The notes beneath the pieces are model-generated. The model made no database searches. It had not been told where the DNA came from and saw only the letters and a list, made by a program, of their open reading frames with translations. Both the position numbers and the translations under genes were made by a program. Shown piece after piece: positions 54,773-63,369 of a DNA stretch of 64,000 nt. This DNA comes from Mogibacterium sp. (GTDB lineage: Bacteria > Bacillota > Clostridia > Peptostreptococcales > Anaerovoracaceae). The DNA is taken from assembly GCA_012840975.1 (NCBI GenBank), contig DUVP01000032.1, positions 62,001 through 126,000 on the forward strand. Direction: 5' to 3'. How positions within the stretch are numbered: the stretch's first letter is position 1; the number at the start of each line of letters is the position of its first letter.

Positions 54773-56044
54773 CTAATTCCCGGTTATATCTTTTGCAGCC
54801 AGAATTCCTGTCAGCCAGGCATTGCTCAAATTAAAGCCTCCGCACGGATAATCTCTATCCAAAAGTTCTCCTACTATATAAAGGCCTTTACATATTCTTG
54901 ATTCACAGGTTTTTTCATGGACTTCATCCAGCGATACGCCTCCTCCTGTAACCTGAGCCTCTTTCCATCCTCTTATACCTGTCGGATGAAAAGTTAAAGT
55001 ATGTACAGTTTCTGAAAGGAGCTCTATCTCCGCATCTGTCAGGGTCGATACAGGTCTGTCCACCGGGAATGTCTTCCCATATTTCTCAATGTTCTGTTGC
55101 TTAGCATATTTCATTACATATTCGGCTACTCCTGACTTGAGTACAGTACACAGAACATTTGATATTCTCTCACCCTTAAGGGCTTTTTTTCTTCTTTCTC
55201 TGAGGAAGTTCTCTATATTTGAATCAGGAAACAGATCTGCTTTGATTAGGAACTGACCCAGAGTCTCCCCAAGCATCTTGTTATATCTCATAAATCTGGT
55301 CATATTAAATACGCATATCCCGGACAGACCGTATTTTGTAAATTGAATTTCACCTGCTTCTTCAAACATCTTGCTGTTTTCATTAAATTTTCCTGTTTTA
55401 TCTTTAAATAAAGAAATATTTCCTCTTGTGCGTGTTCCCGCCAGGATTCTCGCATCCGGAACAGATTCGCTTTGCCATTCAAGACACTCTATCGAAGTAA
55501 GAACAGGTACAGGGGTGACTATACTGTGCCACAAATCTTTTGCCATATTATATCCGTCACCCGTTGTGCCAAGTGTCGGCCCCGCTTTCCCTCCTGTTGC
55601 AAGTACTAACTTATTTGAAATAACCTTATCCATATATACCGATTTGCCTTCTTTGAAAGAGTATTTAACTTCAAATGTATTTTCTTTTGTTTTTTCAACA
55701 GAAACTACTTCTGCTCCTGTGATAATCTCAATGCCAAGCTCTCTTGCTCTACTTTCCAATAATACGGTAACATCTGCTGCTGATTCGGAATAAGGATATA
55801 CCCATCCATTATCAAGCTCCCTTGTTACAATTCCTATCCCGGCAAAAAATGCCATTATTTCATTATATCCCTCTGCATTTATATTGGTTATATTACATCT
55901 GCCATTCCCTGTTGCTTTGATTTTTCGTCCCGGCTCTTCATTCTTTTCTATTATCGCAATATTAAAATCATATGATTCAAGCCCCAGCTCAATAGCCGCT
56001 GCAAGACCTGAAGCACCGCCTCCAACGATGATAACATCGTACAT
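54773..56044 (-). CDS. BaiN/RdsA-family NAD(P)/FAD-dependent oxidoreductase
   Basis: A flavoprotein of about 423 residues. It starts MYDVIIVGGGASGLAAAIELG, a GxGxxG FAD motif, with IEKNEEPGRKIKATGNGRCNITN, and ends with GLYIVGELLDRDYPCGGFNLSNAWLTG, all typical of the BaiN/YhiN group. Members include bile-acid dehydroxylation and other reductases; here the role is unknown. I chose the start at 56044, which has AAAGGA about 10 bases upstream; the longer frame to 56101 would overlap the dut gene. It lies 22 bases after dut on the same strand. Confidence 0.88.
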   Translation of the reverse strand: MYDVIIVGGGASGLAAAIELGLESYDFNIAIIEKNEEPGRKIKATGNGRCNITNINAEGYNEIMAFFAGIGIVTRELDNGWVYPYSESAADVTVLLESRARELGIEIITGAEVVSVEKTKENTFEVKYSFKEGKSVYMDKVISNKLVLATGGKAGPTLGTTGDGYNMAKDLWHSIVTPVPVLTSIECLEWQSESVPDARILAGTRTRGNISLFKDKTGKFNENSKMFEEAGEIQFTKYGLSGICVFNMTRFMRYNKMLGETLGQFLIKADLFPDSNIENFLRERRKKALKGERISNVLCTVLKSGVAEYVMKYAKQQNIEKYGKTFPVDRPVSTLTDAEIELLSETVHTLTFHPTGIRGWKEAQVTGGGVSLDEVHEKTCESRICKGLYIVGELLDRDYPCGGFNLSNAWLTGILAAKDITGN

Positions 56045-56066
56045 TCTTAACGATCCTTTTTCCTGC

Positions 56067-56573
56067 TTATTCTTTCTCATCTGTACTGCCAAAGCCGCCA
56101 TTTCTTGGTTCTATAGATTCTGCACCTGTCGGAATTTCATATTTCACTACAATGCCCTGCACAAAAGGTTTTCCCGATGGCAATTTTATGCTTTCAGCCG
56201 AAGGATTTTCCAGGGAAACAATAATATGCCCCTCATTATATGAGTCACAATAATCAGCATCGATTACTCCGACCGTGTTAGAAAGCTTTATTCCATATTT
56301 AAATCCTAAACCGCTGCGAGGAAAAATCATAAGAACTAAGTTTCTGTCCCGCTTATCGGTTATCCAGCGAATTCCTGTTGCTATTCTTACCTTGCTTTCC
56401 GGCTCTAATATAAGAGAAAAAGGCATAAAAAAGTCGCATCCTGCAGAAGATCCTGTCGCCTGTTTTGGCAGGAGAATCTCATCATATCTTCTCTTTAATT
56501 CGATTTCTGAAATGTTTAAAAACCCGCAATCCGTTTTCCACCTTTTATAAGATACTTTTTCAAAATGCGACAT
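56067..56573 (-). CDS. dut: dUTPase-family protein
   Basis: A 168-residue protein with the trimeric dUTPase motifs: AGCDFF, PRSGLGFKYGI, GVIDADYCDSYNEGHI, GKPFVQGIVVKY, and the C-terminal RNGGFGSTDE. It hydrolyses dUTP to dUMP. It is slightly longer than usual, with an N-terminal stretch of about 35 residues before the first motif. AAAGGA lies 7 bases before the ATG, 13 bases after metK, so it shares the metK transcript. Confidence 0.92.
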   Translation of the reverse strand: MSHFEKVSYKRWKTDCGFLNISEIELKRRYDEILLPKQATGSSAGCDFFMPFSLILEPESKVRIATGIRWITDKRDRNLVLMIFPRSGLGFKYGIKLSNTVGVIDADYCDSYNEGHIIVSLENPSAESIKLPSGKPFVQGIVVKYEIPTGAESIEPRNGGFGSTDEKE

Positions 56574-56586
56574 AACATATTCCTTT

Positions 56587-57783
56587 CTATTTCTCGCTTG
56601 CCCCGCTTATAGCAAGTTGAAGCTCATCAGCCATATCGGTTTCCTCCCACTTTACTCTTAAGTCTTCCCTTCCCATATGTCCATAGGCCGCGAGTTTTCT
56701 GTATTGTGGTTTTCTGAGATCCAGCTTCTTGATAATCGCAGCAGGCCTCATATCAAAACGGTCAGCTATAAGGTCGGCAATTCTCTCATCTCCGACAATT
56801 CCCGTCCCGAATGTTTCTACTGATATCGACACCGGTTCGGCAACTCCGATAGCATATGCAAGTTGTACCTCACAAACTTTAGCAATTTCCGCTGCAACTA
56901 TATTTTTTGCTATATACCTGGCCATATATGTTCCTGACCGGTCTACTTTTGTCGGATCTTTGCCGGAAAACGCACCTCCTCCATGAGCCGCGTATCCTCC
57001 ATACGTATCAACAATGATTTTCCTGCCGGTCAGGCCCGAATCTCCCATCGGACCGCCAATAACAAATCTTCCTGTAGGATTTACATATATCTTTGTTTGA
57101 TCATCCAAAAGATCTTCCGGTATAACAGGCTTGATGACATGCTCAATCATATCTTTTCTTATCTGAATCAGCGAAACCTCTTCGCTATGTTGTGTTGATA
57201 CTACAACAGTATCGATCCTCTTCAGAACGCCCTTGTCATATTCAACTGTGACTTGAGTTTTTCCGTCCGGTCCGAGATAAGGCAAATCACCATTTTTTCT
57301 TACTTCCGCAAGTCTCTTTGCCAGGGCATGAGCCATCTGAATCGTTATCGGCATAAGCTCTTTGGTTTCACTACATGCATATCCGAACATAATACCCTGA
57401 TCGCCCGCACCTATCATTGCCAGCTCATCTTTTTTTCCGCCCTCTTTAATTTCTAAAGATTCGTCTACACCCATCGCTATGTCGGCTGACTGTTCTTCCA
57501 TACGAACTATAATATCGCAGGAATTGCCGTTAAAACATACTTCGTCTCTATCATAGCCTATCTCACATATTGTTCTGCGTGCAATAGCTTCATAATCTAC
57601 ATCGAAATTTCCTGAAGCTTCTCCGAAAATCAAAACAAATCCTGTCTTTGCCGCCGTCTCACAAGCAACATGTGCATTGGGGTCCTGTTCCAAAATAGCA
57701 TCTAAGATGGCATCTGATATTTGATCGCAAAGCTTATCAGGATGTCCTTCTGTTACAGATTCTGAAGTGAAAAATTTAGTCAT
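56587..57783 (-). CDS. metK: S-adenosylmethionine synthetase
   Basis: A 398-residue MAT. The N-terminal [24 protein letters not shown] is the usual metK signature, with [12 protein letters not shown] (ATP loop), [17 protein letters not shown] and [23 protein letters not shown]. It makes SAM from methionine and ATP (EC 2.5.1.6). An S-box riboswitch lies directly upstream, and AGGAG is ahead of the ATG. Three tightly spaced genes follow on the same strand. The length is normal. Confidence 0.97.
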   Translation of the reverse strand: MTKFFTSESVTEGHPDKLCDQISDAILDAILEQDPNAHVACETAAKTGFVLIFGEASGNFDVDYEAIARRTICEIGYDRDEVCFNGNSCDIIVRMEEQSADIAMGVDESLEIKEGGKKDELAMIGAGDQGIMFGYACSETKELMPITIQMAHALAKRLAEVRKNGDLPYLGPDGKTQVTVEYDKGVLKRIDTVVVSTQHSEEVSLIQIRKDMIEHVIKPVIPEDLLDDQTKIYVNPTGRFVIGGPMGDSGLTGRKIIVDTYGGYAAHGGGAFSGKDPTKVDRSGTYMARYIAKNIVAAEIAKVCEVQLAYAIGVAEPVSISVETFGTGIVGDERIADLIADRFDMRPAAIIKKLDLRKPQYRKLAAYGHMGREDLRVKWEETDMADELQLAISGASEK

Positions 57784-57824
57784 CTCTTTCTCCTATATAT
57801 TAAATTTTTAAGTATTATTAACAC

Positions 57825-57853
57825 AAAAAATCTCCCTGTCACACGCAGAGAGA
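57825..57853 (-). terminator. Expression-platform terminator of the S-box
   Basis: On the minus strand TCTCTCTG pairs with CAGGGAGA (one G-U pair) across CGTGTGA, followed by TTTTTT. It lies 42 bases before the metK start and is the likely SAM-controlled terminator. Confidence 0.85.
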
Positions 57854-57970
57854 AGCAGATGCCCTCATCTGCCGGGAAAAACTTTTCTCCCGTGGGAATT
57901 GGCACCTTCACCATCTGATGAGGTTGCCGCGAGATCAAAGGGCCCATTCCCTCCCTCGCTCTTAATAAGG
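57854..57970 (-). promoter_or_regulatory. SAM-I (S-box) riboswitch
   Basis: On the minus strand the S-box signatures are present: CTTATTAAGAG at 57969, GAGGGAGGGAATGGGCCC, the kink-turn and GCGGCAACCTCATCAGATGGTGAAGGTGCCAATTCC core. It controls metK and probably its three downstream genes. Ends are approximate. Confidence 0.93.
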
Positions 57971-57977
57971 TAGTTTA

Positions 57978-58005
57978 ATTATATATTCAGCAGCACTATT
58001 GTCAA
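57978..58005 (-). promoter_or_regulatory. Sigma-A promoter of the metK operon
   Basis: On the minus strand a perfect -35 TTGACA (58005-58000) and a perfect -10 TATAAT (57983-57978) are separated by 16 bases. Transcription would begin just ahead of the S-box. Confidence 0.8.
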
Positions 58006-58156
58006 GGGTTGTCTATGCGGTTTTACACACAAATGATCTTCGGGTTCCGGATTGTTAAGTCTGATTTCAGTTTATATATATATTGATTCATATCTCTGAA
58101 TATATAGTGTGTGCTGCTATAAGCAATCTGTTATAATACTTTCAAAGGAGATGTTT

Positions 58157-59443
58157 ATGGTCGAACTACAAGTTGTAGAAGGTAAATTATCCGAATATTA
58201 CAATCACTTTGCCGAATATAAATTCACCTCTTGTGAGGCAACAGAAACACGCCTTATGGGCGCTGTCGCTTTTTGTGTCACCTGGACGGAAAAGAATAAC
58301 CCTCTTTCAAAATTTTATCAGGTATTTCATCTGGATTATTCAGAGTATGGTGTTGATGATTATTACGAATTTATCTGTACCCCTGATCCAAAAGGACAAG
58401 AGCAAAAAGCAGAAATGTATTTTTACTGGAACAAGTTTGTCAGTGTTATGGGCGGTCGCTTAGTTACAATACCCCCGGAGGTGTTGGTTAAATTTATTGA
58501 CGCAGCAATTCCTATTGCTCAGGACAATCGCGTCCGTGAATTTGATACCGATGAAAATAAAATCTTTCGAAAATATGCTGTAAAAAGATTTAATATGATG
58601 AAAGAAGCTTTCATAAAAGAAGGCCTGTTTACAGATTCGATAAGTGAAAATGATGCCCTATCGATGCTCATACCGAAGAAACTCGGAGTATTCGAAACTA
58701 TAAATTATTTCATCATGAGACTTGTTGATCTCGACTTTAACGCGGCAGCTTATCTTTCTTCGATGAACTTCAGCAAGCTCGAAAACTGCCCCCTTACAAT
58801 TAACGGTATCCAGTCTCTCATTCGTAACAGCATAAAAGCTGCATCTATTGAAGACTATCCTCCTTCTGACGGAAAATCATCCCCTTATCGCTGCAAGAGC
58901 ACGACTTTAAGAGGAAACAACTATTATTTTTCTAGTTTTATCATATGGCTTGAAACAGATTATAACAAAAGGGTGCACAAGGTCACGGATATTTCTGTAG
59001 GAACTGTAATTAAGTTATCTGAATATGAGGCTGCTTTGCAGATTGCCCAAACTGAACATATTACTGTATTTGATTGTAAAGACAGTATACTTAGTGAATT
59101 CGACGGATCTAAAATCCCTGCCCTTGCGGGTGTTGAGCCGAAGTTGGTTCCGAATGGCTGGCTATATACAATATATAATAAAAATAATTCGCATGTTGAC
59201 AAAGCGGAATATAGAATAAGTGATGATGTGTACGGTTATGCCCTCCTGACTATCGCAGGAGAGTTTGCAGTAATGAGCCATAAAATCATGAACATATCGA
59301 TTCTTGATAATTCGGTAGTTATGTCTTTCTACTCACCATATATGGATTTAAACGGGAGATATACACTCGATACACCGATATTTCAGACCCTTTGTCAAAC
59401 AACCGGAGTCATGTTCAAAAATCTTACTGACATCGACGAATAA
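58157..59443 (+). CDS. Uncharacterised cytosolic protein
   Basis: A protein of 428 residues from the ATG at 58157, with AAAGGAG 6 bases upstream. No signal, transmembrane segment or familiar motif is visible. The composition is mixed alpha/beta and rather rich in aromatic residues, with patterns such as FYQVFHLDYSEYGVDDYYEF near the start and SSMNFSKLENCPLT in the middle. An upstream TATAAT at 58132-58137 may be its -10. I do not recognise a family. It is alone, divergent from the metK operon. Confidence 0.7.
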   Translation: MVELQVVEGKLSEYYNHFAEYKFTSCEATETRLMGAVAFCVTWTEKNNPLSKFYQVFHLDYSEYGVDDYYEFICTPDPKGQEQKAEMYFYWNKFVSVMGGRLVTIPPEVLVKFIDAAIPIAQDNRVREFDTDENKIFRKYAVKRFNMMKEAFIKEGLFTDSISENDALSMLIPKKLGVFETINYFIMRLVDLDFNAAAYLSSMNFSKLENCPLTINGIQSLIRNSIKAASIEDYPPSDGKSSPYRCKSTTLRGNNYYFSSFIIWLETDYNKRVHKVTDISVGTVIKLSEYEAALQIAQTEHITVFDCKDSILSEFDGSKIPALAGVEPKLVPNGWLYTIYNKNNSHVDKAEYRISDDVYGYALLTIAGEFAVMSHKIMNISILDNSVVMSFYSPYMDLNGRYTLDTPIFQTLCQTTGVMFKNLTDIDE

Positions 59444-59750
59444 TTAATATTTTCTATATGTATTATTATGTATTATATTGATGTTCGAATTTTTGAAAAA
59501 AACTTTCAACAGAGAGTAAACCGCAATTTTGCAATACCTAAAGCGGTTTTCCACAGAATTTTGGAAAAAGTATACAATTTTATCCACTTATCAATGTGGA
59601 TAACTGCGACACCGAAAAGCTTGAGATTTCAACGCTAATAATAAGTTTTTACTTTTGTCAATGCAATTTATCAACATTTTTGATAAAATACACTATACAA
59701 ATTTTGTTCTTTTTTGTGAAACGCGTGAAACAACGCAGAAATGAGAAAAA
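59444..59750. other. AT-rich intergenic region with DnaA-box-like sites
   Basis: This 307-base gap has no ORF. It is very AT-rich and contains four 9-mers resembling the DnaA box TTATCCACA: TTTTCCACA (59547-59555), TTATCCACT (59580-59588), TGTGGATAA, a perfect inverted match (59595-59603), and TTATCAACA (59668-59676). Confidence 0.6.
59547..59676. promoter_or_regulatory. Cluster of DnaA-box-like 9-mers
   Basis: Four matches to TTATCCACA with at most one mismatch lie within 130 bases. One is exact (on the minus strand), and two form the inverted repeat TTATCCAC-N7-GTGGATAA. Whether this is a replication site, a DnaA-regulated promoter or chance in AT-rich DNA is not decided. Confidence 0.4.
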
Positions 59751-60974
59751 ATGGCAACAAAAAGACTTTATAGACAAGACGCTTATTTAACACAAAACAC
59801 AACAACAATAAATTCTATAGAAAAAACCGACGGTTTTGATGTGATAATCTGTAACGAATCCGTGTTTTTTCCGGAGGGAGGCGGACAGCCTTGTGATGTC
59901 GGTACAGTCTCCTTCGGTGCAGACATTTACAATATTACCGACGTTTATGATAAAGATCTGCAAGGTGATGTTTACCATCTTACTGATGCTCCGGAAGGGA
60001 CATTTTCCGTTGGTGACGAAGTTTGCCTATCCATAAACTGGGACAACCGCTTCAGCAATATGCAGAGACACAGCGGTGAGCATATGTTCAGCGGCACCTT
60101 CCATACCCTGTTCGGCGGAGTAAATAAAGGTTTTCACATCGGCGAAGATTATGTGACAATGGATATCGACCTGGATGGAGCAATATTGACTGATGAAGAA
60201 ATTGACCTTGCAGAACGAACGGTCAACGATGCAATCTGGGCAAATCTTCCTATTCGGATATCGGTTTTTGATTCATATGAAGAGTCTCTGGTAATGCCGG
60301 TAAGAAAAAAGGTTCCGCATGAAGGCTCTGTTTCAATTGCAACAGTAGGCGATTTGCCGAATCCTTATGACTGTATTGCCTGCTGCGGTACACTCCCATC
60401 TTATAGTGCGGAAATCGGCATTCTTGTTGTATATAAAAATGAATCCTATAAAGGAATGAACAGGATATATTTTGACTGCGGTTTTAAAGCTAAAGAAAAA
60501 CTGACTCAGGACATGAAGCTTCTAAACTCTATTGCCAACAAGTATTCATGCAGTACAGAGGATATTATATATAAACTTGACCTTATTGATGAAGAGATAT
60601 CATCCCTAAAAGTTGCAAATGCTAAACTTGCCGCTTATATCAAAGATAATGAGAAAAACCGTATTCTCTCGGAAATAAACACCGGCGATGAGAATATATT
60701 TATATATTCTCTCAGTCTTCTCAAGACAGACGACCTTTTAAAACTCGGTTTTTCCGTAATAAACGAAACCAAGAACAAACTCCTCCTCCTTATACATCCG
60801 GAAACCCTGACCTGTTTGATCTTTTCTTCAGGTGATATCAAGTGCGGGCGATTTATTAAGGAAAATGCTCCTTTATACAACGGACGAGGTGGCGGCAAAG
60901 ATGATCATGCAAGAGCTGTATTCCAAAATATGACCGATATGAAGGCTTTTGCGGATGCGATTTCCTCAATGTAA
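59751..60974 (+). CDS. AlaX-type alanyl-tRNA editing protein (DHHA1)
   Basis: A 407-residue stand-alone editing-domain protein (AlaX long form). The N-terminal beta-barrel has FFPEGGGQP, the zinc motif HSGEH (His107 and His111), and the C-terminal DHHA1-like region (about 270-407) ends with a Gly-rich GRGGGKDDHARAVFQ. It should remove Ser or Gly from mischarged tRNA-Ala. The usual second zinc motif CxxxH reads CCGTL here (Cys211, Leu215), so one metal ligand is missing; Cys208 or Cys212 may replace it. The ribosome site is weak. Confidence 0.87.
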   Translation: MATKRLYRQDAYLTQNTTTINSIEKTDGFDVIICNESVFFPEGGGQPCDVGTVSFGADIYNITDVYDKDLQGDVYHLTDAPEGTFSVGDEVCLSINWDNRFSNMQRHSGEHMFSGTFHTLFGGVNKGFHIGEDYVTMDIDLDGAILTDEEIDLAERTVNDAIWANLPIRISVFDSYEESLVMPVRKKVPHEGSVSIATVGDLPNPYDCIACCGTLPSYSAEIGILVVYKNESYKGMNRIYFDCGFKAKEKLTQDMKLLNSIANKYSCSTEDIIYKLDLIDEEISSLKVANAKLAAYIKDNEKNRILSEINTGDENIFIYSLSLLKTDDLLKLGFSVINETKNKLLLLIHPETLTCLIFSSGDIKCGRFIKENAPLYNGRGGGKDDHARAVFQNMTDMKAFADAISSM

Positions 60975-61027
60975 TAAGTCTAAAATGAGTCAAATATTGA
61001 ACAGAAACAACTAATAAAAAAAATTAC

Positions 61028-61103
61028 CGGAGCAGATGTCCGAATTATAAAGACTTGCAATCACGCCTGTCTGCAACACGCGGACACTCTGCCGTTTTTT
61101 TTT
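61028..61103 (+). terminator. Long-stem terminator after the editing protein gene
   Basis: CGGAGCAGATGTCCG (61028-61042) pairs with CGGACACTCTGCCG (61081-61094), with two bulged or unpaired bases, and is followed by nine T. The loop of about 38 bases can form further small stems (for instance TTGCA with TGCAA). Confidence 0.8.
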
Positions 61104-61132
61104 GATAAAAAGCCCAAAACCACTCTCTTTAC

Positions 61133-61161
61133 TTGGCTTTTGTCCGTCTATAGTGTACAAT
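61133..61161 (+). promoter_or_regulatory. Probable promoter of the liv operon
   Basis: A TTGGCT -35 (61133-61138) and TACAAT -10 (61156-61161) are separated by 17 bases, about 55 bases ahead of livJ. Both match sigma-A consensus well. Confidence 0.6.
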
Positions 61162-61216
61162 TAAGCCGTTCAATATATTTTGAAAATCAGTTGGAAAATA
61201 ATAGGAGGAGTCATTT

Positions 61217-62389
61217 ATGAAAAAAATTACAGTTTTATCTCTTATCCTTATGCTTGCCATGACAGCTTTTGTCGGATGTGGCGGCGGTTCAGGTGCAGAT
61301 GAAGACACTGTCAGAATCGGAGTTTTCGAACCGGCATCCGGCGACAACGGTGCAGGAGGAAAACAGGAAGTATTAGGTATTCAATATGCCAACTCAGTTC
61401 AGCCTACAGTTGAAATCGACGGTAAAGAGTATAAAGTTGAGCTCGTTATTGTAGATAATGAGTCGGATAACTCCAAAGCGGTAACGGCTGCAGAGAGCCT
61501 TGTTTCACAGGACGTATCCATAGTTCTCGGATCTTACGGTTCCGGAGTTTCTATTGCTGCTGCCGACACATTTGCAAAGGCAGGCATGCCTGCTGTCGGA
61601 GTTTCCTGCACTAACCCTCAGGTAACTGCTGACTGCGATGTATATTTCAGAATCTGCTTCCTCGATCCTTTCCAGGGCACAGTACTTGCTAACTATGCTT
61701 ATGAGAACGGAATGAGAAAAGCATACTGTCTGTCTAAACTCGGTGATGACTATTCTGTAGGTCTTGTTAACTACTTTGTAGAAGCATTTAAGGAGCTTGG
61801 CGGAGAAGTTGTTGAAGAGCAGTTCCCTGATAAGAACTCCGACTTCACTTCATACGTAGCTAACGCAAAGAAAGCCGGTTGTGACGTATTCTTCAGCCCT
61901 GTATCAACAGAAGCTGCAGCTCTTATAATCGACCAGGCTGAAGCTCAGTCTCTCGGAATGCCTATACTCGCAGGAGATACCTGGGACTCCAACGTAATTA
62001 CCGGAGCAGCTAAAGGCAAAAACGTTGAAATCGTAGTGACAACATTCTATCAGGAAGGCGGAAACCCTGAGTTTGACGAAGGTATCAAAGCCTGGTTCGA
62101 TGAGAATCCGGAAGCTGTAACAAATAACGGAGGCAACACTGACCTCGCAGCTGTAACTGCTCTTGGCTATGATGCTTACTTTGTAGCTCTTGAAGCATTC
62201 AAAGCAGCAGGTTCAACAGATCCGGCAGATATTCTTAAAGTACTTCCTACACTCGAAGTAACAGGTCTTGTTTGCGGAGACGTTTCATTTAATGAAACCG
62301 GTGACGCTAACAAGTCGGAAGCTTTCGTAAAGAAATGCAATACGGAAGACGGTACTTGGGAATTCATCAAGAAACAGACTGCAAATTAG
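61217..62389 (+). CDS. livJ: Branched-chain amino acid ABC transporter substrate-binding lipoprotein
   Basis: A 390-residue type I periplasmic-binding-fold lipoprotein, lipobox FVGC with Cys21, followed by a Gly-rich linker. The mature part begins VRIGVFEPASGDNGAGG, continues with QDVSIVLGSYGSGVSIAAADTFAKAGMPAVG and ends with the Leu/Ile/Val-type region. It captures an amino acid at the cell surface for the LivH/LivM channel. GGAGGAG lies 9 bases before the ATG. An intercistronic terminator follows, so it can be made in excess over the permeases. Confidence 0.93.
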   Translation: MKKITVLSLILMLAMTAFVGCGGGSGADEDTVRIGVFEPASGDNGAGGKQEVLGIQYANSVQPTVEIDGKEYKVELVIVDNESDNSKAVTAAESLVSQDVSIVLGSYGSGVSIAAADTFAKAGMPAVGVSCTNPQVTADCDVYFRICFLDPFQGTVLANYAYENGMRKAYCLSKLGDDYSVGLVNYFVEAFKELGGEVVEEQFPDKNSDFTSYVANAKKAGCDVFFSPVSTEAAALIIDQAEAQSLGMPILAGDTWDSNVITGAAKGKNVEIVVTTFYQEGGNPEFDEGIKAWFDENPEAVTNNGGNTDLAAVTALGYDAYFVALEAFKAAGSTDPADILKVLPTLEVTGLVCGDVSFNETGDANKSEAFVKKCNTEDGTWEFIKKQTAN

Positions 62390-62428
62390 AATTTTGATAT
62401 CAGTACAATAAGTAAAATCAGATATGAG

Positions 62429-62459
62429 CGGGAAGCCCTCGCGGCTTCCCGTGTTTTTT
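62429..62459 (+). terminator. Intercistronic attenuating terminator between livJ and livH
   Basis: CGGGAAGCC (62429-62437) pairs with GGCTTCCCG (62443-62451), loop CTCGC, followed by GTTTTTT to 62459. It lies 39 bases after livJ and 16 before livH, so some transcripts would stop here. Confidence 0.8.
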
Positions 62460-62475
62460 AGAAAAGTGAGATATT

Positions 62476-63360
62476 ATGAATTTGTTTAACACTTGGTTAC
62501 CGTATATACTTGCGGGAATTGCAGTAGGCGGTCAATATGCTTTAATTGCCATCGGCTACACTATGGTCTACGGTATCCTCAGACTTATCAACTTTGCCCA
62601 TGGCGATATTTTTATGTGGTCAGGACTTATCATGGTTTATCTGATTACAGTTCTGCCATTATGGCTATCTGTCATTGTGGTAGTTGTTTTTGCCATATTA
62701 CTTGGAACGACAATTGAAAGAGTTGCCTATAGGCCTTTAAGGTCGGCACCTCGTATGTCAATTATGATTTCTGCTATAGGCGTTTCTTATCTTCTGCAGA
62801 ACTTTGCTCTCTATATCACAGGCGGGCTTACCAAGACATACCCTGCTATCAGATTTCTTCAGAAAACAGTAGCCATCGGTTCGGCAACAACCAAAATGGT
62901 TACAATTATTACACCGTTCCTTACCATTCTGCTGGTATTCCTGCTGGTTATGCTTATAAAACATACAAAAATCGGAATGGCAATGCGTGCGGTTTCTCGT
63001 GACTTTGAAACTTCTTCCCTGATGGGAATTGACATTAATAGAGTTATAACAGTTACTTTCGTTATCGGCTGTGCTCTTGCCGCTATCGGCTCTGTACTGT
63101 ATTTCTCCAACTACACAGGAATAAATCCTATGTCCGGAGCAATGCCGGGTCTTAAAGCTTTTGTAGCAGCTGTATTCGGCGGAATCGGGTCTGTGCCGGG
63201 AGCTGTCCTCGGAGCATTCGTTATCGGAATCGCTGAGAACATTATTAAAGGAACCGGATGGACAACTTTCTCCGACGCATTCACTTTTGTACTTCTCATC
63301 ATCATCCTTATGATAAAACCTACAGGACTGTTTGGTGAGAAAGATATTGATAAAGTATAG
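62476..63360 (+). CDS. livH: Branched-chain amino acid ABC transporter permease LivH
   Basis: A 294-residue permease with about eight transmembrane segments. The family start VGGQYALIAIGYTMVYGILRLINFAHGDIFM and the YRPLRSAPRMSIMISAIGVSYLLQN segment are typical of LivH, and PGLKAFVAAVFGGIGSVPGAVLGA contains the EAA-type loop that meets the ATPase. It forms a heterodimer with LivM. The ribosome site is weak. livM starts 10 bases later. Confidence 0.95.
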   Translation: MNLFNTWLPYILAGIAVGGQYALIAIGYTMVYGILRLINFAHGDIFMWSGLIMVYLITVLPLWLSVIVVVVFAILLGTTIERVAYRPLRSAPRMSIMISAIGVSYLLQNFALYITGGLTKTYPAIRFLQKTVAIGSATTKMVTIITPFLTILLVFLLVMLIKHTKIGMAMRAVSRDFETSSLMGIDINRVITVTFVIGCALAAIGSVLYFSNYTGINPMSGAMPGLKAFVAAVFGGIGSVPGAVLGAFVIGIAENIIKGTGWTTFSDAFTFVLLIIILMIKPTGLFGEKDIDKV

Positions 63361-63369
63361 GAGGGCGAT

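Noticed and set aside
59547-59676. Calling the DnaA-box cluster an oriC
   Set aside because: No dnaA, dnaN, rpmH or clear GC-skew evidence is available in this window, so I list it only as a candidate.
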